This document shows, piece by piece, positions 20,913 through 31,848 of a stretch of 64,000 nt of DNA; position 1 is the stretch's first letter, and each line of letters starts with the position of its first letter. The stretch is from Hordeum vulgare subsp. vulgare (Eukaryota; Streptophyta; Magnoliopsida; Poales; Poaceae), in NCBI RefSeq assembly GCF_904849725.1, contig NC_058522.1, positions 433,843,529-433,907,528 on the forward strand, read 5' to 3'. The position numbers were made by a program, and so were the translations under genes. The notes under the pieces are model-generated. The model did no database searches and was not told the origin of the DNA. It saw nothing but the letters and a program-made list of their open reading frames with translations.

Positions 20913-22467
20913 TGCTGCGGCAACAAAAGCCCTTCCCTAGTGCGTAGGAATTCTTCTTGTTACTTCTCTGGTTTGCGTTGGTTTTTCCCTTGTAGAGGAA
21001 TGGGTGATGCAGCACAGGAGCAGTAAGTATTTCCCTCAGTTTGAGAACCAAGGTATCGAAGCAAAAGGAGGGCCTTGTCAAGTCCAAAGTACATGCGCAA
21101 ACACAAACAAGCTTGCACCCAACGCTTCAAAGGGGTTGTCAATCCCTTCAAGACTGTTTGCAAAGTGAGATCCGAAGGCGGAAAGTGCAAAAAAGTGAAA
21201 AGTGTAAGGCTGAAAATATGGTGTGGAGTAGACCCTGGGGGCCATAGTGTTCACTAGAGGTTTCTCTCAAAATAGCAAATATCGCGGTGGGTGAACAAAT
21301 TACTGTCGAGCAATTGATAGAACCACGCAAAGTCATGACGATATCTAAGGCAATGATCTAGCATATAGGCATCACGTCCGAGACAAGTAGACCGATACTT
21401 TGTGCATATACTACTATTACTCCACACATCCACCGCTATCCAGCATGTGTCTAGTGTATTGAGTTCATGATGAACAGAGTAACGCTTTAAGGAATATGAC
21501 ATGATGTAGAGGGATAATCTCAAACCAATGATGAAACTCCCATCTTTTTACCCTTGATGGCAACAACAAGATACGTGCCTCCCTACCCCTTCCGTCACTG
21601 GGTGAGGTCACCGCACGGTATGAACCCAAAACCAAGCATTTCTCCCATTGCAAGAATCATAGATCTAGTTGGCCAAACAAAACCCACAACTCAAAGAGAA
21701 TTACAAGGATATGAAATCATGCATAAGAGAGATCAGAAGAAACTCAAATAAGATTCATAGATAATCTGATCATAAATCCACAATTCATCGGATCTCGACA
21801 AACACACCGCAAAAGAAGATTACATCGGATAGATCTCCATGAAGATCATGGAGAACTTTTTATTGAAGATCCAAGAGAGAGAAGAAGCCATCTAGTTACT
21901 AGCTATGGACCCATAGGTCTATGGTGAACTACTCACGCATCATCGGAGAGGTCATGGTGTTGATGGAGAAGCCTTCCGTGTCCAAATCCCCCCTCCGATA
22001 GGGCCACCAGGACGTGCCCCAGATGGGATCTTGCAGAGACAGAAGCTTGCGGCGGCGGAAAAAGTGATGACGATGCTCCCCTGATTTTTTTGGGAATATT
22101 TGGGAATTTATAGTCGCAAGATCTAGGTTAGGGGACCTCCAGGGGCCCCACAAGCCTGCATGGCGCGGCCCCCTAGCCGCGGGGTGGGGGCTTGTGGGGC
22201 CCCTGGGGCTCTTCTAGCTTGGCCCCAAGCTCTCAGATCTTCTACCGTTCCAGAAAAAATCTTTTCGGAGATTTTCTTCTGTTCGGACTCCGTTTCAAAA
22301 TCTCCTCTGAAAGGGGTCAAAAACATGGAAAAAACAGGAACTGGCACTTGGCACTGAGTTAATAGGTTAGTCCCAGAAAATAAATAAAAGGCATGCAAAA
22401 CATCCCAAGTTTGACAAGATAATAGCATGGAACCATCAAAAATTATAGATACGTTGGAGACGTATCA
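20913..22467 (-). mobile_element. Solo LTR C (Athila type)
   Basis: A single LTR of 1555 bp. Minus strand starts TGATACGTCTCCAACG at 22467 and ends GCAGCA at 20913. The flanks are gaggc (20908-20912) and gtggc (22468-22472), a target duplication with one mismatch. No PBS or internal sequence adjoins either end, so it is a product of LTR-LTR recombination. Sequence is related to, but clearly diverged from, the LTRs of A and Z. Confidence 0.85.
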
Positions 22468-22472
22468 GTGGC

Positions 22473-23335
22473 CGACCCGGAAGCCCGGAGGAGCGACGAA
22501 GTAGCGGTGCGACCGTCTGGCTGCTCAGTAGCCGGCTGGGAGGAACCTTGTTGTTCTTAAGCGTCGGGGCCCGTGGCGGCGTTCACCATGGGAGATGGTG
22601 AGGAAGACACATAACACATCAGTTTACGCAGGTTTGGGCCGCTGAGAAGCGTAATACCCTACTCCTGCTTTGGTGGATTGCTTGTCGTGGAGGTTGGTGG
22701 ATGAACTAGTACAGTGTTCGAGGGCCTCTGGAGGCTCGGTGGCCTTTGTGTGGTGCGAGTGGGCGAATGATTGAATCGGATTCCCCCTTATGAAGTAACA
22801 TACTCTGTGTATATAGTGGCGGCCCCGGTCCTCTTCCCTTATCATTTCGGCAGGAAGGAATCCCACAGCGGCCAATTTTGAAGGGGGACACGGGAACATG
22901 CTTACCCTATCCAAAAGTAGGCTTCGCCTACAAAGTGGTTGCCAACGCTGCATGGACGGGTCCAGGGATGACGTCTGTCCTGCTGGCGGGCGGTGATGTC
23001 CTTGTTGCACCAGAAAGGAAACCTTTGGAAGATGCCTTGGGAACCCCAGTTCGTCCTTGTCCCCTTTGCACTAAAGGGGAAACTGCTCTGTCCCGATGTC
23101 TGCTACTCGCATGTCCTTCCTTTACGTCATCCTTGACTCGTGAGGCCGGGTCTCGCCTCGGAATATCTGCCGCTCTGGAGGCGTCCTGACGAGGCACCCT
23201 GCGGGTCTCGATGTTGTTCCTCCTCACAAGGCTTGGCCCCTCGCGGGGACCTTGCGTTGAGTGGTTCCACACCCGATTGTGCTTGCTTAATGAAATGGGC
23301 CCGCCCTGGGTACCCCCATTGCCAGAACACCGACA
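22473..23335 (-). mobile_element. Element D: LTR-type 5' terminus (probable Gypsy)
   Basis: Minus strand begins TGTCGGTGTTCTGGCAATGG at 23335, a typical LTR start. About 520 bases in it has TATATAC (near 22810-22816), then a leader-like GC-rich part. It interrupts the env-like ORF of Sirevirus II; target duplication would be 23336-23340 (gtagt), mate outside the window. No PBS, gag or pol identified here, so class assignment as an LTR retrotransposon rests on the terminus, length and TATA box. Confidence 0.5.
22810..22816 (-). promoter_or_regulatory. TATA box candidate in element D
   Basis: Minus strand CCACTATATACACAG, about 520 bases from the TGTCGG terminus. Confidence 0.45.
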
Positions 23336-23340
23336 GTAGT

Positions 23341-24063
23341 CAACTCCATCACGTTAACATCCAGGTCATGGAATTTTGTCTCCACGATCCTCTCAAGGCA
23401 CTTCAGGTTCAGCAAGATCTCTGAAATTTTATTCTCCATCCCTTGGACGGTGCTGACAAGAAAATACATCTGCTCCTCTCTAGTCTGAGCTTGTGCTGGA
23501 GCATTTCTAGATGCCTCTGCCTCTGCTACCTCACGCGTTGAAGCTGAGCTGGGATGGGTGGGGTCCATCACAACTACGGTATCCTCAAAATATGGCTAAA
23601 GTGGCATGTGCGAACAATCAAATTGACATGGATGCTTGCCAATCTTGGCATTGATGAGCATTTGAATATAAGGTGCATACCCACAAGACGTCTTCTAATC
23701 TGCAGCAGTCCTCCTGACAGTCTCTACTATCAAGTCCATCATGCTGAATGGGTTGTGGTTGTCTAAGTGGTGCACCATGTTCGTGGAATAACCTGTAATC
23801 ATCTTACCATCTCCTGATGTAGGCATGAGGGTGTGTCTCAGAATGGTGTTCCTAGTAGGTATTCCTGCTTGCAGAAAATTGACAAAGACAAATTTGTGTG
23901 TCTGCCGATATTGATGGGCCACCCGATTGTACATGTTTGGCATTGTGTTGTGGTTCATCTTGGATTCTGAGTACACATCCAAATCTCCCTCTTATTCCTT
24001 TGGGGCATCAATGATAGTGGCCCACTCATCTACAGTAGACTCATACCGGTGACCTTCTGTCAT
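23341..24063 (-). pseudogene. Sirevirus II env-like ORF, C-terminal part
   Basis: Continuation of the ORF at 25651-26688 after removing solo LTR E and one copy of its duplication. Reading resumes at WMTEGHRYESTVDEWATII, directly completing FYPDGSIVWMT from the other side. In-frame stops occur after DAPKE and after RTAAD, and another near SHMPL. The last part (EEQMYFLVSTVQGMENK, ISEILLNLKCLERIVETKF) has heptad-like leucine/isoleucine spacing and probably forms a coiled coil, as described for Sirevirus env-like proteins. The end is cut off by D. Role in the element unknown. Confidence 0.65.
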
Positions 24064-25645
24064 TGATATGTCTCCGACATATCTATAATTTTTGATTGTT
24101 CCATGCTATTATATTACCATTCTTGGATGTTCTACAATCATTTTATAATAAATTTATATCATTTTTGGGGACTAACATATTGACATAGTGCCCAGTGCGA
24201 GTTGCTCTTTTTTGCTTGTTAGACATAGTGCCCGAATGCAACAAAACTTTGTGGAGAATTTTTCTGGGCCAGAAGACACAAGCTGGGCCAAAGAAGTACG
24301 AGAGGGGGCTCTGAGGGGAGCACCACCCACATAGGCATGCCAGGGAGCCCAGGTGCGCCGTGGTGGGTGGTACCCTCCTTGGTGGCCTCCTGCACCACAT
24401 CTTCTCCATATAAATTCCACAATATTCCAAAAACCCTTAGGGAGTCGATGAAAAACAATTCAAGCCGCTGCAAGTTCCAGAACCACGAGATCCAATCTAG
24501 AGCCCTATTCCGGCACTCCGTCGGAGGGGAACACGATCACGGAGGGGTTCAACATCCTCATTGGTGCTTCTCTGATGATGCGTGAGTAGTTCATATCAGA
24601 CCTACGGGTCCGTAGGTAGTAGCTAGATTGCTTTTCTCTCTCTATGTATCTCAATACAATGGTCTCCTGGACATCTATTTGATTTAGTTTGTATGTGCGG
24701 TGTGTTTGTTGGGATCTGATGAACAAAGAGTTTATGATCAGATTTTGCCTTGAATTTTATATCTAATCTTGATTATTATAGCATCATATTTCTTCTCGGA
24801 TATTTGGGTTTTGTTTGGCCAACTTGATCTATTTATCTTGCAATGTGAAGATATGCTTTGTGATGGGTTCGATCTTGCGGTGTCCTTTCCGAGTGACAGA
24901 AGGGACAACAAGGCACGCATGTATCGTTGCTATTAAGGATAAAAAGATGGGGTCTATTCCTACATGAATAGATCTTGTCTACATTATGTCATCGTTCTTA
25001 TTGCATTAATCCGTTTTTCCATGAACTTAATACACTAGATGCATGTTGAATAGCGGTCGATGTGTGGAGTAATAGTAGTAGATGCAGGCAGGAGTCGGTC
25101 TACTAATCTTGGACATGATGCCTATATACAAGATCATTGTCTTGTATACCATCATGGTTATTTGTTTTTCTATCAGTTGCCCAACAGTAACTTGTTCACC
25201 CACCATTGCTATTTTCTTGAGAGAAGCCATTAGTGAAATCTACGACCGCCGGTCTATTTCATCATCATATACTTTCAGATCCATATTGCTCTTTGCCTTT
25301 TCATTTATTTGCAACTTTTATTTTTAGATCTATATTATCAAAAACACAAAAATACCTTGCTGCACTTTTTGTTACTTCTTTTATTTCGTGTTTACGAGAG
25401 ATCTGTTTATCCAAACTATCATCAAACTATCTATCTTTTTACCCGTGAGGGATTGACAACCCCTCTCTTACGCCGGGTTGCAAGTGTTTGTTATTTGTGT
25501 GCAGGCGCCATCTACATAGTGTTGCATGATTCTCCTACTAGTTCGATAACCTTGGAGTCATCATTGAGAGAAATACCTACTACTGTTGTGCTGCATCGTC
25601 CCTTCCTCTTTGGGGGAAAATACCAACTTAGTTCGAGCGACATCG
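24064..25645 (+). mobile_element. Solo LTR E (Athila type, decayed)
   Basis: A 1582-bp single LTR with perfect 5-bp target duplication gtcat (24059-24063 and 25646-25650). Starts TGATATGTCTCCGACATATC; relatives in this window start TGATACGTCTCCAACG. The end reads GCGACATCG where CATCA is expected. Several CpG sites of its relatives are TpG or CpA here, as expected after long cytosine methylation. Removal restores the env-like reading frame. No internal sequence is attached. Confidence 0.9.
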
Positions 25646-25650
25646 GTCAT

Positions 25651-26688
25651 CCAAACTATACTTCCATCAGGATAAAAATGGGCAGTTGAATAGAATTGCA
25701 TGATCATCTCATAGTTCCAGGCAGTCATCTCTCTACCAACGAAATCTTTAATATCAACTAGCCTAAAATTTTCTCTCACATGAGGAAAGTAGTTCTCATT
25801 GGCCTTGATATATTCCAAATCAACGTTGCGCATGTCACTGACTGCAGGACTTTTGTCAAGCAACATTGTCACATAGAAATTTTGTTGCTCCTTGGTGTGG
25901 AAACGAGGATCAACAACAATTCTTCTCCTGATAGCACATGGATCTACAGTCCTCTACTGCCTCAAACCTTGATCCCTTCTCTTCTTCATATCCTTAGCAA
26001 TAGGATGAGCAGCATTGTGCAATAGCATATGAGATCTTAGTTTCATCAGCGATGGTGCATATCCTTCTTCCTCCACACCAAAATCTGTGGATGTAAAGCC
26101 TTTGTTCTTCTCTGCTCCAGGTATACCGTTTGTAGTCCTCTTGGGAGCTACTGTCTTCTTAGGCGCAGAAGGCTTGGGTGGAGACTTATTTGGCATAGCA
26201 TCAGCCATAAGCTTTTTCTCCTTAGTAGGAGGGATATTAGCTGGAATCTCTTCCTCCTCCTCATCATCAACTTCTTCTCGGTCTTCATACATCGATGTTG
26301 GCCTTCCATCAACGTGCACTACTTTATTTCTTGCTCTTTTCTGACCTGGCTTCTTTGCAATCCTGGAAGAAGGGGCTCCAAGGGTGAGATTCAACCCTCT
26401 CTTAGTAGCCTCTAGAGCTCTCACATCAGCAGGTCTGGCATACTCCTTCCTCAGAGTCTTTCTGACAATCGTCTTCTCCTTTTGCTTCTGGGGAATAACC
26501 TCCCATGGGATAAAATGAGCATCTTCCTCATCTGAATTGAGCTTCTTCTTGGACCTGGTAGTTACCTTGGGCAATCCATGGGAGCTAGGTGTACCTGGGT
26601 CAGAAGCTGTCCTCTGTGAACTAGTGCCTGAATCCATGCCAGCACTAGGATCACTGAAGTTGTTCTCACTATCCTCTGATCATGACAT
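25651..26688 (-). pseudogene. Sirevirus II env-like ORF, N-terminal part
   Basis: Starts around ATG 26688; the third codon is TGA (MS then stop, then SEDSENNFSDPSAG), so the longest open block begins at 26637 (MDSGTSSQRTASDPG). The N-terminal 150 residues are charged and low in complexity, with an acidic run (REEVDDEEEEEIP, near 26260) and a basic proline-rich stretch (KSPPKPSAPKKTVAPKR) that look like a nuclear-localisation or nucleic-acid-binding region. A stop lies after GLRQ (25954), then the frame continues through EQQNFYVTMLLDK to EMIMQFYSTAHFYPDGS at the E insertion. That segment aligns with Sirevirus I (VAQFFATIDFHPDADH, WMTNGEQLFGTW). Two stops and E inactivate it. Confidence 0.68.
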
Positions 26689-26899
26689 ACTGACAAACAG
26701 AAAATCACACAAGTAGACCGTGTGATAAGAGTTAGAAGAGCTGGAAATGATGATCATGACAAAAATAGGAAGTTTTTGAAAGTCATGAACTTTGAAAAAA
26801 ATTAGGTTTAACTTTCTCCAAAAATGAATATCAGTTCCACCAAGACAAAAAAATTGGAGCCACCAAGACAAACATTCTCATTAACACAAACTTGGCAAC

Positions 26900-27510
26900 C
26901 CTTTTCGGTTTCACCAAAAAGGGAAACTCGGTTTCACCAAGAATGTTCTGAGTTGCCCTAAAACAAAAGTCAGTAAGACCGACTTTTCTCACTCGGTGAC
27001 ACCGAGATTCAGTTTTGCGGAATGCTAACCCAAAGTTCTTCTTCGTTCTCTAATCAATGGGAATAATCTTTTGGATCGAGTCATTTCAATCATGGACATA
27101 ATTCATTAAAGCCTATTTGCGCATGAATCGGAGATGGGAGCGCAAAGAGGGGCCGAATCCATACCCTAGCTTGGTGATGGATCCACTACGGTGACGACGG
27201 CGGCAAAGATTTCCATCGACGGGGAAGAATTCAGTGGCGAGGGCACACTGGAGAAAGTCGAAGAAGTCCTGGGCATGAGGGCTCGACAGTGATGAGGTGC
27301 GAGAGGCAAAGTTAGAAGAATAATTTCAAATGTCGGGTCCACAGACTATATATACCCCATGGCTGTTGGTGACGTCGAGTTGATATTTTCGGTGCCACCG
27401 AGTTCCATAAGTGCTAGTTGATAGCAAAACTCGGTGAGGCCGAAAAGAATAGATCGGTGGTACCGAGAAGGAAAAACCTAATCAACCCTAGGCTTCGGTG
27501 GGACCGATTT
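26900..27510. repeat. TCGGTNNNACCGA palindrome clusters (Sirevirus II)
   Basis: Short inverted repeats with core TCGGT...ACCGA. CTCGGTGACACCGAG is at 26992-27006, TCGGTGCCACCGA at 27389-27401, TCGGTGAGGCCGA at 27431-27443, TCGGTGGTACCGA at 27454-27466 and TCGGTGGGACCGA at 27494-27506. Half-sites TCGGTTTCACCA lie at 26904-26945. They occupy the non-coding stretch between pol and the env-like ORF. Confidence 0.85.
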
Positions 27511-28031
27511 TTTGAGATTGGTCACACTGAGATGCTTTTGGGAGGTTTTCGAAGTAAGTCCTTGTCGACACGGATCTCCGAGTGCTCCTCACTAGGAGTG
27601 TGCCTAAAGTGTGTGCTCAAATTTTGTGATGTAGCATGAATAGAATTTGAGACGAGAAAGCATAGATAGCCAGATAGAGGTACTTAGGCATACTTGTATA
27701 TCCAATTGGCCAAATAAAATAGAAAGCCAAATAACAAAAGTTGGATATCCTCGAATGAGCAAAATATGCATACCAACATGCTCACACAATAAGATGTCAA
27801 ATAAAACATGATGAACATGCACAATCACTCTTGTATCTACCAAGCACTTTGGCGATGATGAAGTCATCTATATATGAGTATATTGACTTAGGAACCAAGC
27901 AACAATACTTGATCATAGGTCATACTCATCGTTTAAGCACAAGTCGGGTTACCACTTTTACATAAGTCATACTCAAGTCTTATAGTAAAGCTCCCCCTTG
28001 ATGTGACATCCCCCTAAGAGGGACAGACTAT
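27511..28031 (-). other. Post-pol non-coding stretch of Sirevirus II
   Basis: No supported gene; the short ORF 27604-27867 has no recognisable similarity. Minus-strand blocks AGGGGGATG and AAGGGGGAG lie around 27985-28015, like those after pol in Sirevirus I (56372-56380). The last five bases (actat) are the expected target duplication of Sirevirus I. Confidence 0.5.
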
Positions 28032-28151
28032 TGAAATGATCGATATGGTTGACTAGAGGGGGGTGAATAGGGAACTAACAATTTTTAGGTTGTCTTAACA
28101 AACTACCATTAGCAACAAAAGGTTCTCCATATGAACAACTAGGTGAGCAAC
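28032..28151 (-). repeat. Sirevirus I 3' LTR, terminal piece
   Basis: Minus strand includes CACCCCCCTCTAGTCAACC and ends GATCATTTCA. This is the type of LTR end that, in related elements, is followed by TGGTATCAGAGC. The last five bases before F (gcaac) are one copy of F's target duplication. Confidence 0.7.
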
Positions 28152-29756
28152 TGACGACGAGTTGATGGATATACTTCTCGCCCCTCGTTGGTTACCCCAA
28201 GTGGAAGGCGGAGATATAGTCAGCAGCAGATTTCTCTTACATGGGGAGTGTAAGGTTTATCGAACCAGGAGGACTCCGAGGATCAACAAGTAGGTGTCCG
28301 CTGCTCTGGCGCTAGAAGAAGACGTGGACCTGCACACACAACAAATAACTTTACTCCCAACGAGTTCAGAAAGGTTGTCAACACATAAGCTGGAATAGTG
28401 ATAGTGATTGTGAGAGAAAATTAAATAAAAGTAGTCAATGGTAGAGGTGTAGACTATGGTGGAAATATGGACCAGAGTCTCATGATGTTCACTAGTGATG
28501 TCTCTCTCCCAAAAGATGATAAACAACTATGCTGGGTAAAAAAGTTACAGCTGGGCAATTGACAGAATTATAAACGCACCGCAATGCTAATCATGCTACA
28601 AGAAAGTTAGAGGCTCAAAAGTAATGGGCAGTAAGCCAAGACAAGTAGACCGTTTATCCATCAACATCTACTCTCTAATCATCCACCTTGAGATATCTAT
28701 CCAGAACATCTCGCTGGTATTAAGTTGCGAGCCGCACCCAAAGTGTAAACTCAAAGCTACGGACAACTGCATTAACTAACTTTGCGTAAGGTAAACAATC
28801 CTTGCAACCGTGGTTACAAGCACCGTTGTTTTATCCTTGGTGGAATTAACACATCCCCTAGTCCCATGTTTCTGTCACTCAAGCTAGATATCAGGGGGCA
28901 TAAACCCACAATCATGCATAAAGCTCCCTCTTGGAGTTACAATGAACTACTCGGCCAAAGCAATAAAAAGCAACGGAGACCATGCATGAATTACTCAAGA
29001 ACATAATATAAAAGGAGAACAAAATATATAACTCATCTCAATCTGAACATAATCTCATAATCCATCGGATCCCAGCAAACCAAGCATAGCAACAACAGGA
29101 ATATTGCATAGATGCCTTGATCATATAGGGCAGCTCACAAGGGCTAAGCATTGAAGCACAAGATTGGAGAGAAGGCATCACATAGCTACTGGTCATGTAC
29201 TCATGGTCCAAGGAGGACTACTCACGTCACGTCTGGGAAGCGTCCATGGTGGTGGAGAAGCTCCCAGAGGTCAATCCTCCCTCCGGCAGGGTGCCGGGAA
29301 GAGGTGTGCTGGCACTCCCGATCTCGGGAGCGCTGCGCCGGCGGGATGATGGAGAAATTCACGACTCTGGATATTATGATAGGGTTTTCTCTTCGAGAGG
29401 TAAATATAGGCCGAAGGAGGGCCCCAGAGGAGGTGGGACCCACCCAGGCGGCCTGGTGGTGTGGCCAGGAGGTGGCCCATGCAGGGCCTGTTCCCCCTAT
29501 GGCCCACCTTGATGCCTCGTGAAGCATCCGTCACGCTGATTTATATATTTTTTCTGGATTTTTGGGGCTCTATAAATTGGGGTAAAAGTCCCTGCAAAAA
29601 AGACATCAGCAGACAAAAACTGGCACTCGGTGCACTGAGTTAGTACGTTAGTCCAAATATGCGTAAAAAGGTATAAATGTGTAGCTAAACGTATAACAAT
29701 GTCACCCAAAAGATCATGGAACAAACAGAAATTATAGATACGTTTGGGACAGATCA
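28152..29756 (-). repeat. 3' LTR of element F (1605 bp)
   Basis: Minus strand starts TGATCTGTCCCAAACG at 29756 (TGATACGTCCCAAATG in the partner, so the TACG has decayed) and ends at 28152 (CGTCGTCA). Pairs with 40275-41930. Confidence 0.93.
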
Positions 29757-29770
29757 ACATCCCCAAGCTT
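29757..29770 (-). other. 3' polypurine tract of element F
   Basis: Minus strand AAGCTTGGGGATGT directly before the LTR start TGAT. The same tract precedes the 3' LTR of G (31835-31848). Confidence 0.75.
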
Positions 29771-30380
29771 AATTCCTGCTCGTCCTCGAGTAGGTAAATA
29801 ATAACACAAATAATTTCTATGGTGACATGCTATCACACATATAAGAACTTCAAAGTAAAGCAAGTAAGATATGCAATTCAAGTCAAGAGAATAACAAGCA
29901 AGAGTCTATATCTAGTATTGAAAATAGCAAAGTAAGAACATAAAGGTGCAAGAGCTCTCGCTATCCGTGACTCGAATGTCTCCAAATGGTGTTTGCGTGC
30001 AAGAAGTGGGAGAAGGGTTTAGAGTATAAAAATATTTTAATTGAGAACTTAATCTACTAAAACTTCACACTTGGTCTCCTTCAGAATCTTACTTCGACTC
30101 ATCCCAAGAACACTAGTCAGGCACAAGTCAAAATGATCCTCTCCCTTTCAACTTTGAGCACTCATGCAATGGATGAGCGCAAGCAAGATATGTTGGCACT
30201 TAGCATGACAAAGAGAATAATGATGGGGAAGTAAGACAAAAAGGTGTGAAAGGCTCGCATTAATGAGGACAACCATAGGCAAGAGAAAGCCAAATGATAG
30301 ATATGATGTGAGGAGTAGGGATTGCCATGCAACGGATGCAGATATGAGCTAAGGTAAGCTCTCCAATGGAATTAGTGGGG
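29771..30380 (-). other. Element F 3' non-coding part, left of G
   Basis: No gene. It is a diverged copy of 31849-32465 in G, for example both carry the string gattgccatgcaacg. Ends in the G target duplication tgggg (30376-30380). Confidence 0.8.
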
Positions 30381-31834
30381 TGATTTCTACGCACGCTTCT
30401 ATTCTTGTAGACTATGTTGGGCCTCCAAGCGAAGAGGTTTGTAAAACAACGACAATTTCCCTCAATGGATGACCTAAGGTTTATCAAACTCAGGGAAGTA
30501 GAGGTTGAGGACGGTCTCTCTCAAGCAACCCTGCAATTAAGAAACAAGAAGTCTCTTGTGTCCCCAACACACCTAATACAATGGTAAATTGTATAGGTGC
30601 ACTAGTTCAGCGAAGAGATGGTAAAATATGGGTGATAGGTGTGGCAAAGAAAGGTAACATAAATGTATAATAAAAATTGCACCAAGGCAGCAAGTGACAA
30701 AAGTGAGCATAAACGGTGTAACAATGGTGAGAAACAAGGCCTAGACTTCATACTTTCACTAGTGGAAACTCCCAACAACATTAACATAGTCTAATCACAT
30801 CATATTTCCACTAAAACATGCAATGGAGATGTACTCTGAGGTCATTCCTTTGTGATCAAGAGAGGAAGAGAATTACGTTGGGCTACAAAAGCACACCTCA
30901 GAGTTCATAGTTATCTCTATGTATTTCCCAATGTCACCGCGGCCATCCAAAGAGAGTACCATAATCACCACAACGTATCTCAAGATAGTCAAAGACAAGC
31001 ACCAAGAGACTCTCAATCTTTAATCAATTCACAAAAGAGGAAATTACTCACGAAAATATTCTTCTAATCCATGTCCAATAGACTGCTATCACCATAGTCT
31101 CGGGAATTATACTAGATAAGATCAAGTGAGTACATCAATCCAATACATAGAAGAAGGGGAAACATCATGGGATCACCCTAGATTAACATAGCCCATGATC
31201 ACAATCAAGATCACATCATGAGAGAGAGAATTAACCACATAGCTACTGTAGAATACCTCAGCCCTGAGGAGGAACTACTCCCGCTTCATGGAGGGAGAAA
31301 GCAACATCGATGGAGATGAATCCGAGGGCACTTCCCCGTCTCGACAGGGTGCCGGGACAGGAATTCTGGTCCCCCGAAACTTGTTGGCGATGGCGGCGGA
31401 GATCGGAATTGCTTCTGAAGAAAAGGGTTCCAGAATCAGCATTTCCTCCACGGGGGTAAAAATAGGGCCAAAGTAGGTCACTAGAGGGGGTGTGCCCCAC
31501 CCAAGCGGCCTCCTCGCGCAGCCTAGGGGCAGGCCGCGCCACCAGGTCGCCTGGAGGCCTGGTGGCCCCCCTCTGGCCCTCCATCGGCCGTCTGGAGTCT
31601 TCTGGAATGCTTATTTTTTATATTTTTTTGTGGAATTTTCTGGGCACTGTAAATATGGGTATAAACCTGCAATTCACAGACATCAGCAGATAGAAACTCG
31701 CACTGGGTGCACTGTGTTAGTAGGTTAGGCCAAAGATGTTGAAAAAGGTATGCAAGTGTACAAAACACATAGCAATATCACCCAAAACTTGCATTGAGCA
31801 AGCAGAAATTATAGATATGTTTGGGACCTATCAA
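30381..31834 (-). repeat. 3' LTR of element G (1454 bp)
   Basis: Minus strand starts TGATAGGTCCCAAACA at 31834 and ends at 30381 (AGAAATCA). Contains a GC-rich part at 31490-31570. Pairs with 35564-37014. Confidence 0.93.
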
Positions 31835-31848
31835 CATCCCCAAGCTTA
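31835..31848 (-). other. 3' polypurine tract of element G
   Basis: Minus strand AAGCTTGGGGATGT directly before the 3' LTR. Confidence 0.75.

Larger units (their letters stand above)
23336..28031 (-). mobile_element. Sirevirus-like Copia II, post-pol region with env-like ORF
   Basis: The oldest layer in the left half. In minus-strand order it holds a post-pol non-coding stretch with GGGGGAG blocks (28000-27980), two clusters of TCGGTNNNACCGA palindromes (27510-26900), and the env-like ORF (26688 to 23341, split by solo LTR E). Sirevirus I shows the same order (pol, GGGGGAG, palindromes, env-like ORF), which is why this is assigned to a second Sirevirus-type element although its pol and LTRs lie outside the window. 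Cut on the left by D and on the right by Sirevirus I at 28031/28032. Confidence 0.65.

Noticed and set aside
23336..26688. Possible host gene with acidic and lysine-rich regions
   Set aside because: Interrupted by D and E, several stops, and homologous to the ORF after pol in Sirevirus I; it is element-derived.
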